A DNA stretch of 7,164 nt from assembly GCA_007116605.1 (NCBI GenBank), contig SKID01000089.1, positions 1 to 7,164 on the forward strand, written 5' to 3'. The position numbers and the translations under genes were made by a program. This DNA is from Tissierellia bacterium. Lineage in GTDB: Bacteria > Bacillota > Clostridia > Tissierellales > Dethiosulfatibacteraceae. Positions 1 to 5,273 of the stretch are shown here, in pieces. Each line of letters starts with the position of its first letter. Position 1 is the stretch's first letter. The notes under the pieces are model-generated. The model was given only the letters and a program-made list of their open reading frames with translations, searched no databases and had not been told where the DNA came from.

Positions 1-27
1 AGTTATTTTAGCAGATTGATTAAATGA
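1..27 (+). CDS. Possible 3' end of an upstream gene (partial)
   Basis: Frame 1 reads eight open codons (SYFSRLIK) and then TGA at 25-27, which is 28 nt before the atpZ start. This would fit the tail of a gene lying upstream in the same direction. Eight residues are too few to identify a family, and chance is a good alternative because a second frame is also open for five codons. It is listed only because the spacing to atpZ would be normal for an operon. Confidence 0.22.
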   Translation, partial: SYFSRLIK

Positions 28-55
28 AATACATGTAAAAATATGGGTGAATATC

Positions 56-280
56 ATGGATAAAAAAAAATATAAAGCTTTTCAAAATATTGCCTTGGTC
101 ACACAAATCGGAATTAGCATGATTATACCCATCATGGCAGGTTTATTTATTGGACAATTTATAGATGAAAAAGTAGGCACTCGATATTTGTTTATGTTTA
201 TTTTTATAATAATGGGTGTAATATCAGCATTTTTAAATCTTTATAAAATAGCCCTCCGTGATGATAAGAAAAAGCGATAG
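56..280 (+). CDS. atpZ: AtpZ/AtpI-family small membrane protein of the ATP synthase operon
   Basis: A 74-residue protein with two predicted membrane helices (about 12-37 and 44-66) and a strongly basic C-terminus (DDKKKR). The segment GLFIGQFIDEKVGT at 29-42, followed by a hydrophobic helix and NLYK at 61-64, is the pattern of the AtpZ family (Pfam ATPase_gene1). In Bacillus, AtpZ is encoded next to AtpI, and the pair has been linked to Mg2+/Ca2+ supply for the enzyme. That role is family knowledge and is not shown here. The start is ATG 56, with GGGTGA at 45-50 five bases upstream. An in-phase GTG at 47 lies inside that ribosome binding site and is less likely. The gene is first in the visible operon and ends 14 nt before atpI. 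Confidence 0.85.
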   Translation: MDKKKYKAFQNIALVTQIGISMIIPIMAGLFIGQFIDEKVGTRYLFMFIFIIMGVISAFLNLYKIALRDDKKKR

Positions 281-294
281 ATGAGGGTTTATTT

Positions 295-702
295 ATGGGA
301 GAAACGGTAGAAATTCAAGTCAAGATTATAAAAATACATTTAGTTCTTTTACTCTTGTTATGTGTGATTGCATTGGTTTTTTTTAATCGTCCCATGACGT
401 GGATTTATGGATATGTTTTTGGAGGATTAATTGGCGTTTTAAATTTTGTTCAGCTTGCAAAAACTATGGAAAAAGCAGTTACTTTACCTATGGCAAAAGC
501 ACAGGGTTATGCAGCCTCTAGATACTTTATTAGATATACAATTACAGGTGTGGTTTTGATCGTATCTTTAAAAGCAGACTATATCCATGCTTTAGCAACA
601 GTGATTGGATTGGTCTTAATTAAGTTTATAATCCTTGTTACCCATTTATTTGATGACAAGGAATATTATAAAAGAATCTTTAAAAGGAAGGAGGAGAATT
701 GA
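295..702 (+). CDS. atpI: ATP synthase subunit I (AtpI), Fo assembly factor
   Basis: A 135-residue hydrophobic protein with four predicted membrane helices (about 13-30, 35-55, 78-93 and 96-119) and a charged tail (KRIFKRKEEN). The length, the position just before atpB, the glycine-rich second helix (YGYVFGGLIGVLNF, 38-51) and the AASRYFIRY segment (73-81) fit the ATP-synt_I family. In Propionigenium modestum, the homologue UncI helps assemble the c-ring. A similar chaperone role for the c subunit encoded two genes downstream is likely, but it is inferred. The family diverges quickly, so position supports the call as much as sequence does. A GAGGG at 283-287 serves as ribosome binding site. 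The TGA stop shares one base with the atpB ATG, which suggests translational coupling. Confidence 0.85.
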   Translation: MGETVEIQVKIIKIHLVLLLLLCVIALVFFNRPMTWIYGYVFGGLIGVLNFVQLAKTMEKAVTLPMAKAQGYAASRYFIRYTITGVVLIVSLKADYIHALATVIGLVLIKFIILVTHLFDDKEYYKRIFKRKEEN

Positions 703-1439
703 TGGAGAGTAGTAGTGGATTTGGCCCAAGGATTATCTGGGATTCTGGTGCAACGGTTCCAGGATTGGAGTTTTTGGGAACATTCAAAATCACAGAAACA
801 GTTGTGGTTAGCTGGGGAATTATGATATTTCTGGTTGTTTTGTCCATAATGGCTACAAAAAAACTAGAGAAAATTCCAAATCGAAGGCAATTAGTTGTTG
901 AAACAATTATAGGTGCTGTCAACAACTTAACCAAACAAACAATGGGCGAAGACAAAATGAGTTTTGCTCCATATATGGGCACACTGCTCTTGTTTTTAGC
1001 TATCTCGAATGTATTGGGACTCATAGGCATTAGGCCACCGACAGCAGATGTAAATACAACAATTGGTTTGGCATTGATGACATTTGTACTCATACATGTT
1101 AGCGGGGTGAGAAGAAAAGGTATTGGAGGTTACTTAAAAGGATTTGCAGAGCCTTTAGCACCCATGTTGCCACTCAATATCATTAGTGAAATTGCAACAC
1201 CCATTTCCCTCGGTTTTCGTTTATTCGGAAATATTGTCGGTGGATTGATTATTATGAGTTTGGTTTACAGTGCTTTAGGTGCTTTAAGTGCGGCATTATT
1301 TGGACCTAACATACCACCTATATTTCAAGCGGCTATACCAGGCGTATTGCATGTTTATTTTGATTTATTCGCAGGGATCTTACAATCGTTTATTTTTACA
1401 ATGTTAACAATGGTCTATATTGCCATGGCAATGGACTAA
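702..1439 (+). CDS. atpB: F1Fo ATP synthase subunit a
   Basis: Subunit a is the Fo stator that forms the two ion half-channels against the c-ring. The protein has 245 residues, with helices near 33-50, 90-110, 119-135, 165-195 and 206-243. The hallmark segment SLGFRLFGN (169-177) contains the essential arginine R173, equivalent to E. coli R210. Q228 in LQSF matches E. coli Q252. By motif alignment, D221 occupies the place of E. coli H245 and L182 that of E. coli E219. E163 in the ISE triplet is another carboxylate close to the arginine helix. The ATG at 702 follows AAGGAGG (688-694) by 7 nt. An in-phase TTG at 699 would sit only 4 nt from it, so ATG is preferred. The gene overlaps the atpI stop by one base. 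It is followed by atpE, whose Na+ signature implies that this subunit also conducts Na+. Confidence 0.97.
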   Translation: MESSSGFGPRIIWDSGATVPGLEFLGTFKITETVVVSWGIMIFLVVLSIMATKKLEKIPNRRQLVVETIIGAVNNLTKQTMGEDKMSFAPYMGTLLLFLAISNVLGLIGIRPPTADVNTTIGLALMTFVLIHVSGVRRKGIGGYLKGFAEPLAPMLPLNIISEIATPISLGFRLFGNIVGGLIIMSLVYSALGALSAALFGPNIPPIFQAAIPGVLHVYFDLFAGILQSFIFTMLTMVYIAMAMD

Positions 1440-1494
1440 ATCACATAACAATAAAAATTAAAACTATTTTCTATTGATCAAGGAGGAATTAATC
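1440..1494 (+). promoter_or_regulatory. A/T-rich leader and strong ribosome binding site of atpE
   Basis: This 55-nt gap is the longest in the operon. Its first 40 bases (1440-1479) are about 82% A+T with a single G, so little mRNA structure is expected. It ends in AAGGAGG (1480-1486), 8 nt before ATG 1495. In E. coli, an A/U-rich region before atpE enhances translation so that c is made in excess of other subunits. A similar role here is inferred from position and composition. The ribosome binding site also decides the start: an in-phase TTG at 1474 lies upstream of it and is rejected. Confidence 0.6.
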
Positions 1495-1761
1495 ATGGAA
1501 CAAATTACAGGAAGAGCGTTAATATTAGCAGCTTCAGCTATTGGAGCAGGTTTAGCAATGATTGCAGGTATAGGACCTGGTATCGGACAAGGTTTTGCAG
1601 CAGGTAAAGGTGCAGAGGGAGTTGGAAGACAACCTGAAGCCCAGGCAGATATCATCAGAACCATGTTGTTAGGTGCTGCTGTTGCAGAGACAACAGGTAT
1701 CTATGCTCTTGTTATTGCATTGGTGTTGCTGTTTGCGAATCCATTGATTAACTTGCTATAA
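1495..1761 (+). CDS. atpE: F1Fo ATP synthase subunit c, predicted Na+-binding
   Basis: Subunit c forms the rotor ring of Fo. This 88-residue protein is a two-helix hairpin (about 7-36 and 53-82) joined by the polar loop GRQPEA (44-49), which contacts gamma and epsilon. The ion-binding carboxylate is E65. The full sodium-ligand set known from the Ilyobacter tartaricus ring is present at identical numbering: Q32, V63, E65, T66 (Ser in I. tartaricus), T67 and Y70. Proton-specific rings normally lack Q32 and the T67/Y70 pair. Helix 1 carries an intact GxGxGxGxG motif (G25, G27, G29, G31, G33), typical of smaller rings such as c11. There is a single ordinary c gene and no V-type duplicated copy of the kind found in Acetobacterium woodii. 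The start at ATG 1495 fits the family N-terminus and the ribosome binding site. Confidence 0.97.
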   Translation: MEQITGRALILAASAIGAGLAMIAGIGPGIGQGFAAGKGAEGVGRQPEAQADIIRTMLLGAAVAETTGIYALVIALVLLFANPLINLL

Positions 1762-1777
1762 AAAAACCGCATGTTAA
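1748..1777 (+). repeat. Imperfect inverted repeat across the atpE stop codon
   Basis: The arms TTAACTTGC (1748-1756) and GCATGTTAA (1769-1777) pair over nine positions with one T-T mismatch, around a 12-nt A-rich loop that contains the atpE TAA. A run of A rather than T follows, so it is not an intrinsic terminator. It could be a weak mRNA stability or processing element between atpE and atpF. Chance is possible in such A/T-rich sequence. Confidence 0.3.
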
Positions 1778-1801
1778 AAAAATATGGAAGGAGGCAGCTA
1801 A

Positions 1802-2311
1802 ATGTTAAGGGAACAATTGGTTGGATTTAATTGGACCATCGTATTTACCGTTTTTAATGCCCTTATCCTATACTATTTGCTTCGAAAATTTTTATTTGTA
1901 CCCGTTACTGAAATGATGGAGAACAGGGAAAAGGCTATTAAGGATTCCATAGAAGACGCAGAAAAAATTCATCAAGAAGCAGAATCTTACAGGGAAAAAT
2001 ATCAACAGATGATTCAATCTGCTCAAGACGAAGGAAAGGAAATACTGGAAAAGGCTCGTCGTAATGCTGACGAAAAGACTGATAAGATGATTCAAGAAGC
2101 AAAAGAAGAAGCTTCAAAATTGAAGCAAAAAGCTGATGAAGACATCCTTAAAGAAAGAAAAAAAGCTGTAAATGAGATTAAGGATGAACTCTCTAGCTTA
2201 GCCATTTTGGCAGCTTCGAAGATTCTTGAAGAGGAAGTAGATGAAGCAAAAAGCAAAACGCTTGTCAGCAAATTTATAGAACAGGTAGGGGATGAGCAAT
2301 GGCAGAATTAG
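1802..2311 (+). CDS. atpF: F1Fo ATP synthase subunit b (peripheral stalk)
   Basis: Subunit b is a homodimer that ties subunit a to delta and the top of F1, and so resists rotor torque. The protein has 169 residues, close to the usual length of about 160. One N-terminal membrane helix (about 10-32, starting NWTIVFTVFN) is followed by the conserved FVPV turn (32-35) and the segment ENREKAIKDSIEDAEK (40-55). A long charged helix rich in E, K, A and Q (about 38-130) then gives a right-handed coiled-coil-like dimer stalk. The LAILAASKILEEEVD segment (133-147) is the usual delta-binding end. ATG 1802 lies 7 nt after AAGGAGG (1788-1794). Only one b gene is present, so the stalk is b2 rather than the b/b' type of cyanobacteria. 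The 3' end overlaps atpH by 13 nt. Confidence 0.96.
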   Translation: MLREQLVGFNWTIVFTVFNALILYYLLRKFLFVPVTEMMENREKAIKDSIEDAEKIHQEAESYREKYQQMIQSAQDEGKEILEKARRNADEKTDKMIQEAKEEASKLKQKADEDILKERKKAVNEIKDELSSLAILAASKILEEEVDEAKSKTLVSKFIEQVGDEQWQN

Positions 2312-2841
2312 TAGCTAAAGTTTATTCTCAAGCTTTGTTTCAAATAGGATTAGAGCAAGATTCATTGGAGTCTTTTTTAAGCGAGCTTAAAATAATTACA
2401 AAGACTTGTACAGATTATCCCGAATTTTATGATATTTTAAGATCTCCTAAGGTAAGAACAGACGAAAAGAAAAAAGTAGTTGATGAAGTATTTTCAGCCC
2501 ATCAAAGTCAGGAGATGACTAATTTTATCAAAATCATTTTGGATAAACGAAGGATTAGAGAATTAATGGCCATAGCCAGAGAATTTGAAAACCTAATCGA
2601 TCATCATAAAGGCATTGTCAAAGCAATTGCTTATACGACAAAACCTTTGGACAATGAAGAAATTGAAAGGTTACAAAAAAAGATTTCTGAAATGTCCGGA
2701 AAGCAAATTGAACTGATAAATAAAATCGATGAGAATCTTATAGGTGGTGTTCTAATTAAGCTTGGTGATAGAGTAATTGATGGCACCTTAAAAGGGAAAC
2801 TCGATAAACTACAAAATAGTTTGAAAGAAATAATAGTATAG
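2299..2841 (+). CDS. atpH: F1Fo ATP synthase subunit delta
   Basis: Subunit delta caps the alpha3beta3 crown and joins it to the b2 stalk (the OSCP equivalent). The protein has 180 residues. The N-terminal helical domain (about 1-105) opens with the family pattern AKVYSQALFQIG (6-17), which binds alpha N-termini. The C-terminal domain carries the conserved segment IGGVLIKLGDRVIDGTLKG (148-166), ending in a helix that contacts b. The start ATG 2299 lies inside the last codons of atpF. It has a weak ribosome binding site (AGGGG at 2287-2291), so translation is probably coupled to atpF, which would suit the fixed b2:delta stoichiometry. The stop at 2839-2841 is 19 nt before the chosen atpA start. 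Confidence 0.96.
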   Translation: MAELVAKVYSQALFQIGLEQDSLESFLSELKIITKTCTDYPEFYDILRSPKVRTDEKKKVVDEVFSAHQSQEMTNFIKIILDKRRIRELMAIAREFENLIDHHKGIVKAIAYTTKPLDNEEIERLQKKISEMSGKQIELINKIDENLIGGVLIKLGDRVIDGTLKGKLDKLQNSLKEIIV

Positions 2842-2844
2842 GAC

Positions 2845-2852
2845 AGGGGTGA
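2845..2852 (+). promoter_or_regulatory. Ribosome binding site that sets the atpA start
   Basis: AGGGGTGA lies 8 nt before ATG 2861. An in-phase GTG at 2849 is part of this motif. Choosing it would add four residues (start-SKA) ahead of the usual family N-terminus SLRPEEI, so ATG 2861 is preferred. Confidence 0.7.
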
Positions 2853-2860
2853 GTAAAGCA

Positions 2861-4372
2861 ATGAGTTTAAGACCAGAAGAAATAAGTTCAATTATAAAAG
2901 AACAGATAAAAAAATATGACACCCGCCTAGATACCGTGGATATTGGAACGGTCCTTCAAGTGGGTGATGGTATTGCCAGAATTCACGGTCTTGAAAATTG
3001 TATGTACGGTGAACTTCTTGATTTTGGAAATGATACCTTCGGAATGGCACTCAATCTAGAGGAAGACAATGTAGGTTGTGTGCTAATGGGTAGTGACATG
3101 GAAATCAAAGAAGGCGACACTGTTAAAAGAACCCAAAGGATCGTTGAAGTTCCTGTTGGGGATGCAATGTTAGGCAGAGTAGTGAATTCTTTGGGGCAAC
3201 CGATAGATGGTAAAGGCCCAATAGAAACAGATAAGTTTAGACCAATTGAAGCAAAAGCTTCAGGTGTAATCACAAGAAAGTCTGTATCAGTTCCTCTTCA
3301 AACAGGAATAAAAGCGATTGACTCTATGATTCCAATTGGTAGAGGACAAAGAGAGCTCATTATTGGAGATAGACAGACAGGTAAAACAGCAATTGCCATA
3401 GATACAATATTAAATCAAAAAGGACAAGACGTGATTTGTATTTATGTTGCGATTGGTCAAAAAAGATCGACAGTTGCAAAAATTGTTGAGACATTAGAAG
3501 TGAATGGCGCTATGGATTATTCCATTGTCGTCTCTTCTACAGCAAGTGAAATGGCACCGTTACAATATATTGCACCTTATGCTGGTGTAGCTATTGGGGA
3601 AGAGTTTATGTACAATGGTAAGGATGTATTGATTATATACGACGATTTGTCTAAGCATGCAGTGGCTTATCGTGCCATGTCATTGTTATTAAGAAGACCA
3701 CCGGGTCGTGAAGCTTATCCGGGAGATGTATTCTACTTACATTCAAGACTATTAGAAAGAGCGGCTAGACTAGATGACGCTTATGGTGGAGGATCTATCA
3801 CGGCTTTACCTATTATTGAGACGCAAGCGGGTGATATTTCTGCCTATATTCCCACAAATGTTATTTCTATAACAGATGGTCAAATATTCCTTGAAACAGA
3901 ACTATTTAATTCAGGGCAAAGACCAGCGATTAATGCAGGATTATCCGTATCAAGGGTTGGTGGTTCAGCACAGATTAAAGCAATGAAGTCTGTGGCAGGA
4001 ATGTTAAAGCTTGAATTGGCACAGTATCGTGAACTGGCTGCTTTTGCTCAGTTTGGGTCTGAGTTAGATCCAGAAACAAAGGCAACTTTAGATCATGGTG
4101 AGCGTTTAATGCAGATTATTAAACAACCTCAATATGATCCCATTGCTGTTGAAAAACAAGTTATGATGATTTATCTAGCTAACCAAAGATACTTAAAAGA
4201 TGTGCCTGTTGACAAAATCACGGTGTTTGAGAAAGAATTCTATGAATTTATGGACAATAACTACCCTGAAATTGGCAAAGTCATTTATGAGTCTAAAAAA
4301 TTAGATGATGAAACTAAAGAAAAGCTTGATCAGGCAGTAGAAGCATTTAAGAAAGATTTCTTAGATAAATAG
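2861..4372 (+). CDS. atpA: F1Fo ATP synthase subunit alpha
   Basis: Alpha forms the F1 hexamer with beta and binds non-catalytic nucleotide. The protein has 503 residues, the normal length. An N-terminal tail (1-20, SLRPEEISSII) is the delta-binding segment. It is followed by a beta-barrel domain (about 25-95), the nucleotide-binding domain and a C-terminal helical domain (about 375-503). The P-loop GDRQTGKT (169-176) and Walker B DVLIIYDD (255-262) are intact. The family signature PAINAGLSVS (355-364) is followed by R365, the arginine finger that reaches into the catalytic site of beta (equivalent to E. coli R376). No key residue is missing. The gene ends 27 nt before atpG. Confidence 0.98.
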   Translation: MSLRPEEISSIIKEQIKKYDTRLDTVDIGTVLQVGDGIARIHGLENCMYGELLDFGNDTFGMALNLEEDNVGCVLMGSDMEIKEGDTVKRTQRIVEVPVGDAMLGRVVNSLGQPIDGKGPIETDKFRPIEAKASGVITRKSVSVPLQTGIKAIDSMIPIGRGQRELIIGDRQTGKTAIAIDTILNQKGQDVICIYVAIGQKRSTVAKIVETLEVNGAMDYSIVVSSTASEMAPLQYIAPYAGVAIGEEFMYNGKDVLIIYDDLSKHAVAYRAMSLLLRRPPGREAYPGDVFYLHSRLLERAARLDDAYGGGSITALPIIETQAGDISAYIPTNVISITDGQIFLETELFNSGQRPAINAGLSVSRVGGSAQIKAMKSVAGMLKLELAQYRELAAFAQFGSELDPETKATLDHGERLMQIIKQPQYDPIAVEKQVMMIYLANQRYLKDVPVDKITVFEKEFYEFMDNNYPEIGKVIYESKKLDDETKEKLDQAVEAFKKDFLDK

Positions 4373-4386
4373 TAACTGGTTTAGTC

Positions 4387-4397
4387 AGGAGGTGATC
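4387..4397 (+). promoter_or_regulatory. Extended 11-nt Shine-Dalgarno before the TTG start of atpG
   Basis: AGGAGGTGATC is a perfect 11-base match to the complement of the usual bacterial 16S rRNA 3' end. Its AGGAGG core ends 7 nt before TTG 4400, an ideal distance. The next in-phase ATG (4412) is 19 nt from the core, which is too far. The site therefore decides in favour of TTG, and its strength may offset the weak start codon. Confidence 0.85.
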
Positions 4398-4399
4398 GT

Positions 4400-5251
4400 T
4401 TGGGTCAAAACATGATCGATGTCAAGCGACGGATAAAAAGTGTTAATAGCACCATGCAGATCACAAAAGCGATGGAGTTAGTAGCCACAGCAAAGTTAAA
4501 AAGAGCCAGAGTGAAGTTAGAGGCTTCTAAACCATATTTTGAGACAATTATGGAATCTATTGCTAAAATCATTGCTCATTCAAAAGGCTTTAAGCACCCT
4601 TTTGTTGATGGTAGAGATACAAAGAGCACCTTGTTTATAGTTATTACCGGTGATCGTGGTCTAGCAGGAGGATATAACTCAAATATCTGTAAGCTTGTAG
4701 AAGAAAAAATCCAGAATAAAGAAAAGGTTAAATTGATTGCCATTGGATCAAAGGGAAGGGACTACTTTAAGAGAAAGAATTATGATGTAGTAGACTCTTA
4801 TGTTGGTGTGTCTGAGAACCCTACCATTGAAGTCGCTAGACTAGTTGGTAATCAAGCTGTAGAAATGTTTTTAAATCATGAGATTGACGAAATTTATGTT
4901 GCATATACACAATTCGTCAGTACAATCTCATATGAACCGAAAGCTTTAAGGTTGCTACCAGTCGTCATAGATGAGTCAAAAGTTAAATCAAAAATGATGT
5001 TTGAGTATGAACCTTCACCAGAGGTAGTTTTAGAACATTTGGTACCACAATACATTAATAGTGTGATTTATGGTGCGAGTATTGAAGCATCTGCTAGTGA
5101 ATCGGGTTCAAGACGTGTAGCAATGGAAAGTGCAACAGAAAACGCTAAAGAAATGATTGGTGAGTTGCAGCTAGTCTATAACAGAGCAAGGCAAGCATCT
5201 ATTACCCAAGAAATCACTGAGATTGTTGCGGGTGCAGATGCATTAAACTAA
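4400..5251 (+). CDS. atpG: F1Fo ATP synthase subunit gamma (TTG start)
   Basis: Gamma is the central rotor shaft linking the c-ring to the catalytic hexamer. The protein has 283 residues, typical for the family. The N-terminal helix includes the conserved segments DVKRRIKSV (7-15) and QITKAMELVATAKLKRAR (20-37). The central Rossmann-like domain holds ITGDRGLAGGYNSNI (82-96). The C-terminal helix carries the family signature ITQEITEIVAGADA (268-281). The two terminal helices form the coiled coil inside alpha3beta3. Translation is assigned to TTG 4400 because of the very strong ribosome binding site upstream, and because the resulting MGQNMIDVKRR matches the family start. Starting at ATG 4412 would remove four residues. 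The gene ends 22 nt before atpD. Confidence 0.96.
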   Translation: MGQNMIDVKRRIKSVNSTMQITKAMELVATAKLKRARVKLEASKPYFETIMESIAKIIAHSKGFKHPFVDGRDTKSTLFIVITGDRGLAGGYNSNICKLVEEKIQNKEKVKLIAIGSKGRDYFKRKNYDVVDSYVGVSENPTIEVARLVGNQAVEMFLNHEIDEIYVAYTQFVSTISYEPKALRLLPVVIDESKVKSKMMFEYEPSPEVVLEHLVPQYINSVIYGASIEASASESGSRRVAMESATENAKEMIGELQLVYNRARQASITQEITEIVAGADALN

Positions 5252-5259
5252 TAGTAGAA

Positions 5260-5268
5260 AGGAAGTGA
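5260..5268 (+). promoter_or_regulatory. Ribosome binding site that sets the atpD start
   Basis: AGGAAGTGA differs by one base from AGGAGGTGA and lies 5 nt before ATG 5274. The in-phase GTG at 5265 lies within the motif and cannot use it, so ATG 5274, giving the N-terminus MAELNKGKI, is the start. Confidence 0.75.
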
Positions 5269-5273
5269 TACAG

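Noticed and set aside
16..44. Possible promoter (TTGATT followed by A/T-rich sequence) before atpZ
   Set aside because: No good -10 box lies at 16-18 nt spacing, and a transcript from it would start at or inside the atpZ ribosome binding site. The operon promoter is more likely left of the window.
680..1093. Minus-strand open reading frame of 137 codons opposite atpB
   Set aside because: It lies entirely opposite atpI/atpB coding sequence, has no ribosome binding site I could support and resembles no family. It is a shadow of the real gene. The other minus-strand frames at 1464-1664, 1892-2095, 2631-2891, 2983-3273 and 5243-5590 are rejected for the same reason.
1474..1494. Seven-residue N-terminal extension of subunit c from TTG 1474
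   Set aside because: The Shine-Dalgarno AAGGAGG lies within this stretch and serves ATG 1495. The extension has no counterpart in the family and would shift the Na+-ligand numbering.
2821..2841. TTGAAA plus TAGTAT-like sequence at the end of atpH as an internal promoter for atpA
   Set aside because: The two elements are too close together, and no matching partner at proper spacing could be found. It is ordinary A/T-rich coding sequence.
4209..4214. Consensus -35 hexamer TTGACA inside atpA
   Set aside because: The sequence 17 nt downstream is AAAGAA, not a -10 box, and the hexamer encodes conserved alpha residues (VDK). It is a chance match.
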